Source: CAZTKP01 sp964614215 | GTDB taxonomy: Bacteria; UBP6; UBA1177 | NCBI GenBank assembly: GCA_964614215.1 | Contig: CAZTKP010000012.1 | Location: 1-29,860 of the forward strand | Length of the DNA: 29,860 bases | Reading direction: 5' to 3' | Shown here: one piece after another, positions 15,193 through 23,406 of the stretch | Layout: each line of letters opens with the position of its first letter | Numbering within the stretch: the stretch's first letter is position 1 | Notes under the pieces: model-generated | The model's database searches: none | What the model saw: the letters and a program-made list of their open reading frames with translations, nothing else | What the model was told of the DNA's origin: nothing | Position numbers and translations under genes: made by a program

Positions 15193-16365
15193 TTAGATAT
15201 GTGTGAGACTGCATCCGTCAGATGAATCGCTTCCTGAATCCTTTGGAGTTTCGCTTGTCTGCTCTCCCTCTTCATTCGTACCGTCACCGGAATCTCCTGA
15301 ATCAGCAGTATCATCAGCGGCACTTCCGGAATCGCCTTCATCATCATATTCACCGACAGCTTCTTCAAAGTCTTTCATACACTCTTCACATTCTTTTTTC
15401 TCAAGACAGTCAAAAAGATCGTTCATTTCATCTTTCACATATTCATAGTCATTACAGCAGTCAACAATGTCAGGAGCAAAATCGTTCCAGGTACCTTCTT
15501 TTATCTGCTCAATCGCCTCATTCGGAAGCTCTTCGTCTTCACATTTCTCCGCATAAAGCACATATCCATCAGCACAGAACTCAAGAGCTTCTTCCGAGCA
15601 GATCTTATTAAGGTCAGGAGCCTCAGTCCCGCAAGTTTCCTTTAAGAGTGTTTCACATTCAGGAACTTCCTTGTCTGGTTTTTCACTGTCTTTTTCATAA
15701 CAGTATCCATCCCAGCAAACTAATCCTAATCTACAGTCTGCATCAGATTCACATTCTTCCAACTCAGGATCTTCCTTTTCTTTTTCTACGCAGTATCCTT
15801 CCCAGCATACCTGACCTTCTTTACAGTCTAAACTTGTTTCGCACTCTTCTTTTGCAGGTTCTGTTTCTCCATCAACACGCGGAGGAGCTTCTTCAGAGTC
15901 ACTGTCATCTGTTTCTGTCTCACTGTCAACGCTTGGAGATACATATTCAGAATCATCATTTCCAGAATTTGTTTCATCAGGATCTACTGAAGGTTCTTCG
16001 CCAGGCTCTGTGCTTCCGCCACCTGAACTTGATCCGTCATAACAGTCACACAAGTAGTCACCGTCTTCCATGACATAGCATTCACCTGCGTCGTTCTCAC
16101 ACATCTGCGCTCCCTCAGGAAGTGCACACATTTCATTTACCATTTCAATGCATTCATCCTGTGTAGGCATTGTAGCTTCGCCACCTGAATCAGGGCTTCC
16201 CGCAACACCTGTGCCTTCACCCCAGGAATCCTCACTGCACAGACACTCGTAACTGCCGTCCTCATTAAAAACACAACTTCCGTTATCATTCTCGCAAGTT
16301 ACACTCTCAGCAAAAAGCATTGAACTTAAAATAAGAACCGCTGAAAAACCAAGAATTTTTCTCAT
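15193..16365 (-). CDS. Cys-rich, acidic secreted protein with C-terminal Cys motif
   Basis: 390 residues. The ATG at 16365 is preceded by GGGAGG at 7 nt; a GTG one codon earlier is an alternative. A type I signal peptide (KILGFSAVLILSSMLFA-E) has no lipobox. Two related EGF-like pieces follow (CENDNGSC...YECLC and CENDAGEC...YLCDC). Then come Gly/Ser/Glu/Asp low-complexity linkers and two C-x5-DC-x5-C modules with CWEGYC/CWDGYC endings. A Cys-rich helical segment includes CCNDYEYV and CEECMKDF. The tail is Gly/Ser/Asp-rich and ends SSDGCSLTHI, with Cys at -6 and final Ile as in two neighbours. Exported and probably disulfide-rich; function unknown. Confidence 0.8.
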   Translation of the reverse strand: MRKILGFSAVLILSSMLFAESVTCENDNGSCVFNEDGSYECLCSEDSWGEGTGVAGSPDSGGEATMPTQDECIEMVNEMCALPEGAQMCENDAGECYVMEDGDYLCDCYDGSSSGGGSTEPGEEPSVDPDETNSGNDDSEYVSPSVDSETETDDSDSEEAPPRVDGETEPAKEECETSLDCKEGQVCWEGYCVEKEKEDPELEECESDADCRLGLVCWDGYCYEKDSEKPDKEVPECETLLKETCGTEAPDLNKICSEEALEFCADGYVLYAEKCEDEELPNEAIEQIKEGTWNDFAPDIVDCCNDYEYVKDEMNDLFDCLEKKECEECMKDFEEAVGEYDDEGDSGSAADDTADSGDSGDGTNEEGEQTSETPKDSGSDSSDGCSLTHI

Positions 16366-16437
16366 CACTATCCTCCCGTTAAAAAAATTACGTTTCTTTT
16401 GTTTCAGGATCGGGAGTATTTTATCAGATTTTTTTGA

Positions 16438-18273
16438 TTATTTACAGCTTTCGATGAACTCTGCACTCTTTCCGTAATAGATAAGACGATTATCCATCTT
16501 TCTGATACCATGACCTTCATCGTCAAAGATTAGCTTTTCGACCTTTTTGCCGGCCTTTTCCATTTTCTCGATAAGGATGTATGCATCTGAAACTGGAACT
16601 CTGGGATCGTTGGCTCCGTGAACAACAAGAAGAGCACCGTCAATAGTATCGACCATGTTTGTGGGAGAGATCGATCTCAGGAAAGGTTTATCCGTGAGCG
16701 GTCCATATTCAACTTCACGAAGTTTTCTTCTGTAAGCCTTTGTATTTTCTAAGAAATTAACAAAGTCAACAACACCAACATTGTCAACTCCGCACATATA
16801 ATTTTCCGGATACTGAGCCATCGAAGCAACGACCATAAAACCGCCGTAACTGCCGCCCATCGCAATGAAACTTTCAGGTTTTGAAACACCGTCTTTCACA
16901 AGCTGATCAATAACAGCCTTTCCGTCTTTTACCGAATCCATTCTCTTTTTGTAGTTATCCATATCCATAAACTCCTGACCATATCCCCAGGAACCTCTCA
17001 CGTTGGGAGCTACGATTGCATAACCTTTATTAAGATAATACTGGAAAGTAGTGATAAAATACGGTCTGAACTGGCTTGAAGGACCTCCATGAAAATAAAC
17101 GATCGTCTTGTAAGGCGGCTTTCCGTTTTTGGGAGTATAGATGAAATAAGGGATCTCAACACCGTCAAAACTTTTAACCTTCTTAAGCTCCGGACTTACA
17201 AAACTCGTTACATCGATACCGTTACTGAACCTGTATCCGAAAGTTATCTTCTTCATCGTTTCAAGGTCGATCGCCTCGGGAGAACTGATCTGATCGGGAT
17301 TCATCGTTCTGTAGATAACCTTTCCATTCTTAATTCTCACAAGAACCACAACAGACTTATCAAGAGGCATATTTTCTATCTTTCCATTGTTGTAGAAACG
17401 ACAGTTACTGTAACCTTCCTCATTTGTGCAGAAAACAGCCCTGTCCCTTGAATCCCTGTCGATAACAACTGACTCGACCTCCCATTTATCCTTGAAAAAA
17501 TCTTCCTTTTTTCCGTTTTTCCATAGCTCAAGATACTCCATATCAGCATTTTCGTTGGTTTTCATCAGTATCTTATCTTTAAAATATCCGACAGGTGTGT
17601 AGCTTCTCTCTTTTGAAGCACCTCTGATCTTTCTGTATTTTCCATCTCTGAACCTGTACGGAACAGAAACGTTGTTGCCTACAAAAGTGTAAAAAAGAAA
17701 GTCCTCTTTTGATCTGACATCAGTAATGCTGTTGTATCCGGACTTTTCAACAAGAAGAGTCTTCTTTCCTGTCTTAAGGTCAAGATGATAGATGTAGAAA
17801 TCCTTTCCGTTAACTTCGTTGGATGTAAAAAGGATCTCGTCATCGTTTAGCCATCTGGGATCTTCGTATCTGATATTCTCGTCGACAAGAAGCTTCGTTA
17901 CAGCCCTGTCTTTAAGTGTATAGAGATAGAAATCATACTGCTCGTTGCCGCCTTTTGATGTCACATAGATAAACTTTGACTCATCGGGACTCACAGTGTA
18001 CCCGCCCACGGCGTCCTCTCCGCTTGTAAGCTCAAAAACTTTGCCGTCAGGTGAATCAAGATAGATCTGATCGACATTTTTCTTTCTGGCTAAATACATC
18101 CGGGAGCCGTCTTTGAAAATATAACCGGCATAAGAACCCTTTATCTTTATATAGTCAGCTATTGTCTTTTCCACAGGCTTAACCTGCTCCGGCTTTTTAT
18201 CTTCTACATTTTTTTTTGAGGGACATCCTGTAAAAAAGCCAAGAACAACCAGAACGAGTATCAATTTTTTCAT
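16438..18273 (-). CDS. S9-family (prolyl oligopeptidase-like) serine peptidase, lipoprotein
   Basis: 611 residues. A signal peptide with lipobox FFTGC at residues ~14-18 indicates lipid anchoring in the periplasm. The N-terminal ~340 residues are a beta-propeller with repeated strands such as VSPDESKFIYVTSKGG and DDEILFTSNE. The alpha/beta-hydrolase domain follows (YFHGGPSSQ, APNVRGSWGYG). The catalytic triad is visible: Ser475 in GGSYGGFM, Asp556 in ANDPRVP and His588 in DEGHGI. The family is COG1506 (DAP2/acylaminoacyl-peptidase type), which cleaves short peptides. GGAGACAG precedes the ATG at 18273. The secreted Cys-motif gene follows 72 bp later on the same strand and may be co-transcribed. 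Confidence 0.9.
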   Translation of the reverse strand: MKKLILVLVVLGFFTGCPSKKNVEDKKPEQVKPVEKTIADYIKIKGSYAGYIFKDGSRMYLARKKNVDQIYLDSPDGKVFELTSGEDAVGGYTVSPDESKFIYVTSKGGNEQYDFYLYTLKDRAVTKLLVDENIRYEDPRWLNDDEILFTSNEVNGKDFYIYHLDLKTGKKTLLVEKSGYNSITDVRSKEDFLFYTFVGNNVSVPYRFRDGKYRKIRGASKERSYTPVGYFKDKILMKTNENADMEYLELWKNGKKEDFFKDKWEVESVVIDRDSRDRAVFCTNEEGYSNCRFYNNGKIENMPLDKSVVVLVRIKNGKVIYRTMNPDQISSPEAIDLETMKKITFGYRFSNGIDVTSFVSPELKKVKSFDGVEIPYFIYTPKNGKPPYKTIVYFHGGPSSQFRPYFITTFQYYLNKGYAIVAPNVRGSWGYGQEFMDMDNYKKRMDSVKDGKAVIDQLVKDGVSKPESFIAMGGSYGGFMVVASMAQYPENYMCGVDNVGVVDFVNFLENTKAYRRKLREVEYGPLTDKPFLRSISPTNMVDTIDGALLVVHGANDPRVPVSDAYILIEKMEKAGKKVEKLIFDDEGHGIRKMDNRLIYYGKSAEFIESCK

Positions 18274-18310
18274 CTGCTGTCTCCAAACTTAAATAAAACA
18301 CACTTTTTTA

Positions 18311-18338
18311 TTGATACAGAAATTCGATTTTTTTTCAA
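18311..18338 (-). promoter_or_regulatory. candidate promoter of the S9 peptidase gene
   Basis: On the minus strand TTGAAA (18333-18338), a 16-nt spacer and TATCAA (18311-18316) lie about 40 nt ahead of the ATG at 18273. The divergent murG promoter must overlap this region; a poor match TTGTCC (18341-18346) with TATACC (18365-18370) is the best I see for it. Confidence 0.4.
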
Positions 18339-18415
18339 CTTTGTCCATAAAAGATTGTAATATTTATACCATTCTGATAAATTTCAACCGAAATGGAACT
18401 AAGGTTGGAGTTGAA

Positions 18416-20413
18416 ATGTCCGAAACCCCTAAGAAATTCATTTTTACCGGAGGCGGATCAGGCGGACACGTCAGTCCTGCTCTTGCAGTAGCCTCCGCTC
18501 TGAGGAAAAAGCATCCGGATGCTCAGATAATCTATGTCGGAATTAAGAATAAGGCTGAAGGCAAAATGGTCCCTAAGGCAGGATTTCCACTGAAATTCGT
18601 TAACAGCACACCCTTTCCCGGCAAGTCACCTTTTAAACTCCTGAAGTTCTTTCTCACCCTTACTTTAGGAATGATAAAAGCAAAAATGATCCTGCTTTCC
18701 TTCCGTCCTGACGCGATCTTTGCGACAGGAGGATACGTGAGCGCTCCCATCGTGTTTATGGCCCATATACTGAAAAAACTGACTTTCGGAATATTCAGCC
18801 CGAAGATATTTATTCATGAGTCCAATGTACATCCCGGAAAAATGAACAGGTGGGCAGCTCAGGCGGCGGACGATGTCGGAGTATCTTTCTCCGAAACAAT
18901 TAAAATGCTCCCTAAAAACAAAGGTTTTTTCTGCGGATACCCTGTCAGAAGCTCAGTTTCATCAGTCGAAAGGTCGCAGGCACGAAAAGAACTCGGGATC
19001 CCTGAAGATGCCTTTGTTGTCTTTGCCTTCGGCGGTTCTCAGGGTTCAAGAACAATAAACCGCGCACTTGCAGATGCCGCACAGGAACTGCTCAAAGACC
19101 AGAAAGTCCACATTGTCCATGGAACGGGCAAACCTTTCGGAGAAAATGGCAACTACAATGGAATGCAGGATGTCGAGGACAGACTCAAAAGTATAGATCC
19201 TCAGATCCTGGAGAACGAAAGATACCGCAGAATGGGCTTTATTGACAACATGGGTCTTTACTACGGTGCAACTGACCTTGTGATAATACGGGCAGGAGCA
19301 GGTTCGATAATGGAAGTGGGAAGAATGGGACTTCCCTCCATCATCATTCCCATATCCGGGATCTACAGTGATCATCAGACGGGCAATGCAAGATTTATTG
19401 AACGTGCCGGAGCGGCGGAGGTACTATACGAAGATGTTGACCCCATCAATAACATTACTATTCCATTCGTAGAGGGGAAAGAACTTGCACAGACCATATT
19501 CAGACTGAAAAATGATCCGGAAAAACTTAAGTCAATGGGTGCAAAGGCATCAACACTTTTTCCTGACAATGCAGATGAGATAGCCGCTGACTATCTCTGC
19601 TATCTCTATACAGGCAGAGATAAACCGGAAACACCGGAAATAGTTAAGTTCGCATCTGACAGAATTCTGGGACTTACTACAACTCAGCTTGAGCATTTTC
19701 TTAAAAAAGTTGCTGCCGGTTCTGAGCCGCCACTTAACGACGACGAGAACAGGTTGTTGAAAAACAAGATCAACGGACTTATTGCAACAGGAAGTGTTAT
19801 CTGCCGTGCCAGAGGTTTCAGAATAGCGGGTCTTGCAGGATACAGTGAGGTCTATCCTGTTATGATCAGAAGCATCCTTGATACCAACGAGAAGCCCTTT
19901 GTAAAAAGAGATGCTTTCGTCGGTCTCATAAAAACGATCAGAAACTACGGAGTTCCTTCCGAAGAACTTACCGAAGCAATATGCGCAGGGCTTTCCGATC
20001 CTTACTACGAAACAAGGTCGGAAGCTGCAAAGTGCACATCAGTTTTTGCGCAGACAGGAACAATGACCGGGGAACAGAGAAACAGGATACTTGAAAAACT
20101 CTATCACAACCTCAACGACAGAAATTTTGAGGTTTTAAGAGATGCAATAACTGCGATAGGCGTTACAGCAGTTAACGGAGAAAAAGTTATCGAGCATCTT
20201 TCTGTCTGTTATTTCAACAAGGTCTGGAAAACAAGAGAAGCAATATTCATTGCTCTGGAAAAACTCGTGGAAAGAGATGTCATCAAACCGGAAAAAGCAC
20301 TTTCAGAAATGGATAAGATCCTCATCACGAGTAACGGCTATCTCACTCATTACGAGTTGAAGGAGCAGTTTAACCGATCCAGACAGAACATTGAAAAAAA
20401 GGAGATCAAATAA
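18416..20413 (+). CDS. murG: MurG glycosyltransferase with ~260-residue helical C-terminal extension
   Basis: The ATG at 18416 follows GGAG at 7 nt. MurG adds GlcNAc from UDP-GlcNAc to lipid I to make lipid II on the inner face of the cytoplasmic membrane. Its motifs are all present: TGGGSGGHVSPALA (residues 11-24), HESNVHPGKMNRW (HEQN in most MurGs), FGGSQGSRTIN, RAGAGSIMEVGRMGLPSI and DHQTGNA. Normal MurG has about 360 residues, but this protein has 665. From about residue 405 an all-helical extension shows repeating ~35-residue helix pairs (PFVKRDAFVGLIKTI, PYYETRSEAAKCTSV, NFEVLRDAITAIG, KTREAIFIALEKL) like HEAT repeats. It overlaps mraY by one base (TAATG). Confidence 0.9.
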   Translation: MSETPKKFIFTGGGSGGHVSPALAVASALRKKHPDAQIIYVGIKNKAEGKMVPKAGFPLKFVNSTPFPGKSPFKLLKFFLTLTLGMIKAKMILLSFRPDAIFATGGYVSAPIVFMAHILKKLTFGIFSPKIFIHESNVHPGKMNRWAAQAADDVGVSFSETIKMLPKNKGFFCGYPVRSSVSSVERSQARKELGIPEDAFVVFAFGGSQGSRTINRALADAAQELLKDQKVHIVHGTGKPFGENGNYNGMQDVEDRLKSIDPQILENERYRRMGFIDNMGLYYGATDLVIIRAGAGSIMEVGRMGLPSIIIPISGIYSDHQTGNARFIERAGAAEVLYEDVDPINNITIPFVEGKELAQTIFRLKNDPEKLKSMGAKASTLFPDNADEIAADYLCYLYTGRDKPETPEIVKFASDRILGLTTTQLEHFLKKVAAGSEPPLNDDENRLLKNKINGLIATGSVICRARGFRIAGLAGYSEVYPVMIRSILDTNEKPFVKRDAFVGLIKTIRNYGVPSEELTEAICAGLSDPYYETRSEAAKCTSVFAQTGTMTGEQRNRILEKLYHNLNDRNFEVLRDAITAIGVTAVNGEKVIEHLSVCYFNKVWKTREAIFIALEKLVERDVIKPEKALSEMDKILITSNGYLTHYELKEQFNRSRQNIEKKEIK

Positions 20414-21510
20414 TGTTCTATCATCTGTTTGCACACCTGAGCGAAAACGGTATAGCTCCTGCGGTTTTCAGATATCTTACATCAAGGGCACTGATAGCGT
20501 TCGTCACCGCCTTTATCCTGACTCTCATAATAGGTCGTCCTCTTATCATTCTTCTCTATAAAAAAGGCTTTCGATCATTTGAAAGATCCTACGGAGACAT
20601 AAACACTCAGTCCAAAAAAGGGACTCCCATGATGGGTGGAATTATCATCGTCATAACCGCACTTCTAAGCGCCCTTCTCTGGTGCGATCTCACCAGCAGG
20701 TTTGTTATTCCACTTTTTGCCGCAGGTATCTGGTTCGCTGTTTTCGGCGGCATGGATGACTACCTCAAGATCAAATACAAAAATCCTGATCACGGACTAT
20801 CAAGAGCCGTAAAATTCTCTATCCAGATACTTTTCGGCGGAGCACTTGCCTTTTTTGTCATCAATCCTGCTGTCTCACCTCTTCCCGGAGAAATTGCAAA
20901 CGGAATGCAGATACCTTTTTTCAAGGGAATTCTTTTCAACTCCTCAGTGTTTACGACACTCTGGATCATTTTCATCATAACTTACTCTGCAAATGCTGTT
21001 AACTTTGCCGACGGAATGGACGGGCTTGCAACAGTTCCTTCCATCTTTGTGTTCATTGTTATCGCCATATTTTCCTACGTCATTGGAAACTCAATTCAGG
21101 CACAGCACCTTCTTTTCACATACATTCCCGGTTCCGGTGAAATCGCCGTTTTCTGTGCAGCAGTGACAGGAGCAGCTGTCGGATTTCTGTGGTTCAACAC
21201 ACATCCTGCAGAAGTTTTCATGGGAGATCTGGGAAGTCTTTTCCTCGGTGGAACAATGGGTACAGCAGCAGTTCTCATCCGCCAGGAAGTTGTTTTCATA
21301 ATGGCCGGAGCAATTTTCGTTCTTGAAATAACTTCAACATTTGTACAGGAAAATATCGGCTTTAAAAAGTATAGAAGAATTTTTTACCGCGCACCTCTTC
21401 ATCACCACTATCACCACAAGGGAATGGCGGAATCAAAAATAGTTGTACGCTTCTGGATCGTTTCGGCCATCATGGCCGCGATATCGATAATTACGATTAA
21501 ATTCAGGTAA
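20413..21510 (+). CDS. mraY: phospho-N-acetylmuramoyl-pentapeptide transferase
   Basis: 365 residues with about ten hydrophobic segments, normal for MraY. It transfers phospho-MurNAc-pentapeptide to undecaprenyl phosphate to make lipid I, the substrate of MurG. Motifs: KKGTPMMGG, the catalytic GGMDDYLK aspartates, NAVNFADGMDGLA, WFNTHPAEVFMGDLGSLFLGG and RAPLHHHYHHKG...ESK. The start overlaps the murG stop by one base, so the two are translated together. In most bacteria mraY lies upstream of murD-ftsW-murG; here murG comes first and no other division/cell-wall (dcw) gene is beside them. A 59-bp repeat begins 15 bp after the stop. Confidence 0.95.
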   Translation: MFYHLFAHLSENGIAPAVFRYLTSRALIAFVTAFILTLIIGRPLIILLYKKGFRSFERSYGDINTQSKKGTPMMGGIIIVITALLSALLWCDLTSRFVIPLFAAGIWFAVFGGMDDYLKIKYKNPDHGLSRAVKFSIQILFGGALAFFVINPAVSPLPGEIANGMQIPFFKGILFNSSVFTTLWIIFIITYSANAVNFADGMDGLATVPSIFVFIVIAIFSYVIGNSIQAQHLLFTYIPGSGEIAVFCAAVTGAAVGFLWFNTHPAEVFMGDLGSLFLGGTMGTAAVLIRQEVVFIMAGAIFVLEITSTFVQENIGFKKYRRIFYRAPLHHHYHHKGMAESKIVVRFWIVSAIMAAISIITIKFR

Positions 21511-21525
21511 TCCCCGCATTACAGC

Positions 21526-21584
21526 GTAGGGGTTGACCCATGTGTCAACCCTGATTCGGGCGGACACACAGGTACCGCCCCTAC
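21526..21584 (-). repeat. 59-bp double-hairpin intergenic repeat, copy 2 (inverted)
   Basis: The reverse complement of this stretch matches copy 1 (9491-9549): identical ends GTAGGGG/CCCCTAC, the same GGGTTGACACATGGGTCAAC hairpin, and a slightly diverged first hairpin with compensating one-base indels. It fills the gap between the convergent mraY and the truncated ABC gene and may act as a bidirectional terminator. Confidence 0.8.
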
Positions 21585-21601
21585 AAAAAAATATTCGGGA
21601 T

Positions 21602-22666
21602 TTACCTATCCAGAAGTTTAAAGATCTTTTCCGCACAGACGATTGAATTAAAGAGTTCTCCTGAAGCCTGTGCAACTTTCTTGAACGGCTTATAGCTCGT
21701 CTTCATCATGTAGAGAAAAAGAACCGCGTTGCCTGGATCAAAATTCTGATGAACAATAAGATATGAAAAGAAAACAGCGGCTATAGACAGTCCGAAGATC
21801 CCCATAAACTCATTTGTCGGCTTGAGCCCGCTTTTAAAGATAATAAGTTTAACATTGTCGCCGTAGTTGGAATCAACGAGCTTTTCAAATTTCTCCATCT
21901 CTTCTTTTTCCTGACCGTTCTCTCTTATTTCAGGCAGATTCTTTATCTTGTCCTCAAGAAATGCTGTGTAGTCGGCAGTGCTGTCCGTCACCTGTTTAGA
22001 GCTTCTTTTCACAACTTTGGAAAACCATTTTATGAGTACAAAAGTAAGTGGAAAAAAGATGGTCGTAAAAAGCGCCGTCTTCCAGCTGATAACGAACATA
22101 AGCGGAATGAAAATAAGGATATAGACAAGACTTCTCACAACTTCTACAAGGATATTCATAAGATTTGAAAGCACCATGGAATCATAGGTCACTCTTGACA
22201 TTAGATCTCCCGGTTTTTCCTTTTGGAACTCTTCTTCCGGCAGTGATACAACCTTTGAAAAGATCTGTTTTTTGACGTTTCTCATTATTCTCTGGTTTGC
22301 AGTTCCAAGAGAGATATCACGGAAATAATCTGAAAGGACCTGAATCAGGTAGATAACAGTAAAAACAACTGCAAGTGTTATCATTCCCGTTAAAATGGCA
22401 TCTTCACCTTTTAAAACGGTATCAAGCAGGACTATTTTTTTCTTCATGAAAAGTGACGGGATCTTAAGTTTAAGCGGAATCTCGATCGCATTTTTATCGC
22501 CTGCCATAAAAAACTCACCGATATTTTTTACAGAGTTTGTAAGAAGTTTGAGAACTGCTCCTGTCACAACTTCCGTAAAACCGATAAGTGCAGTCAGAAT
22601 TAGACCTGCAAAGATGAGTTTTTTTTCTGTGAGTATATAACCGACGAGTCTCTTCAGAGTTTTCAT
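21602..22666 (-). CDS. ABC exporter transmembrane half (MsbA-like) lacking its ATPase domain, probably truncated
   Basis: 354 residues forming a type I ABC exporter membrane domain: about six hydrophobic segments, with FQKEKPGDLMSRVTYDS, the coupling-helix region typical of MsbA/lipid exporters. The chain ends GELFNSIVCAEKIFKLLDR and stops. In intact exporters this 'a..RIf.lLd' linker leads directly into the nucleotide-binding domain, about 220 residues with Walker A, signature and Walker B. None of these is present here or in any frame downstream. The stop is 17 bp from the 59-bp repeat, suggesting the ATPase half was lost by deletion there. Its ATG overlaps the upstream stop (ATGA). It may be a decayed gene, or pair with an ATPase made elsewhere. 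Confidence 0.8.
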   Translation of the reverse strand: MKTLKRLVGYILTEKKLIFAGLILTALIGFTEVVTGAVLKLLTNSVKNIGEFFMAGDKNAIEIPLKLKIPSLFMKKKIVLLDTVLKGEDAILTGMITLAVVFTVIYLIQVLSDYFRDISLGTANQRIMRNVKKQIFSKVVSLPEEEFQKEKPGDLMSRVTYDSMVLSNLMNILVEVVRSLVYILIFIPLMFVISWKTALFTTIFFPLTFVLIKWFSKVVKRSSKQVTDSTADYTAFLEDKIKNLPEIRENGQEKEEMEKFEKLVDSNYGDNVKLIIFKSGLKPTNEFMGIFGLSIAAVFFSYLIVHQNFDPGNAVLFLYMMKTSYKPFKKVAQASGELFNSIVCAEKIFKLLDR

Positions 22667-23397
22667 TTAAGGATTCCCTTTTTGCGGACAAGCGTGCCCC
22701 AGACCCCCGGTTCTTCAAGAACTACCGGAAGGAAAGGAGCACCCTTAAACAACATGGGACGAAGCCAGCCGAAATTTTTTACAATATCGGAATTGATCGG
22801 ATTCGTCCCTTTTCTTTCCATCGAAATTACTTCTATTCCTACAGACTTCAAAAAAGCTACCGTTGTCTCCTCAGGTACATCTCTAAGTCTGAAATCACCT
22901 TTTCTAAGCTCATTGAACCTGCCGTGCATTCCGTTATGTGTAAGTCCTACACCTGCCGCAGATCCGATCACTCCGTCGTTCGTTCCTCCGTGTCCTGAAA
23001 GATGAGCACCGGTTGCGGCAAAATGCGCCTGATCCTGAGTCATCTTTGTTTCAAGACAACTTAAACCGAAAGGAATGAGGTTTTTCAAGGCGGGATTATT
23101 TTCGCTGCATACACAAAGCCCGGGATCACTCCCTTCAACAAAATGCTCATTGATATGCTCAGTTGCAAGATCTATAAGTTCAGGGATCACCTTTTCACTC
23201 TGAGCTTCAACAACACAGACGAGGGAACTGTTGTGTGATGTGTAGGGGATGTCGTCCCTGAAAAGAAGCTGCTGCCGAAGCACCCCGAAAAGACTTGTAT
23301 TTTCAGGCAGTTTATCCTCAAACCACCTTGCAAGTTTTCCTGTTCCGCGTCCACAGTTTAAAGCATCGGTATCATCAAAGGCAACATAGATCTTCAA
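22663..23397 (-). CDS. TiaS-like (tRNA-Ile2 agmatinylcytidine synthetase kinase-domain-like) protein
   Basis: 244 residues, from a TTG at 23397 with GAGGA about 8 nt upstream, overlapping the receptor's stop region. The N-terminus YVAFDDTDALNCGRGTGKLAR, then DIPYTSHNSSLVCVV, GSDPGLCVC and a central G-rich HLSGHGGTNDGVIGSAAGVGL follow the order of motifs in the ATP-hydrolysing TCKD domain of archaeal TiaS. TiaS phosphorylates C34 of tRNA-Ile2 and replaces the oxygen with agmatine. The zinc-ribbon and OB parts of archaeal TiaS are missing, and bacteria normally use TilS with lysine. The substrate here is therefore open. It lies between a TonB receptor and an ABC half in a tight operon. The family call rests on motif order seen by eye. 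Confidence 0.55.
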   Translation of the reverse strand: MKIYVAFDDTDALNCGRGTGKLARWFEDKLPENTSLFGVLRQQLLFRDDIPYTSHNSSLVCVVEAQSEKVIPELIDLATEHINEHFVEGSDPGLCVCSENNPALKNLIPFGLSCLETKMTQDQAHFAATGAHLSGHGGTNDGVIGSAAGVGLTHNGMHGRFNELRKGDFRLRDVPEETTVAFLKSVGIEVISMERKGTNPINSDIVKNFGWLRPMLFKGAPFLPVVLEEPGVWGTLVRKKGILK

Positions 23398-23406
23398 AGT
23401 TTTTCC

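Noticed and set aside
10672..16365. C-terminal motif as MYXO-CTERM or GlyGly-CTERM
   Set aside because: Those tails need a transmembrane helix and a basic end after the motif; here the protein stops five residues after the Cys.
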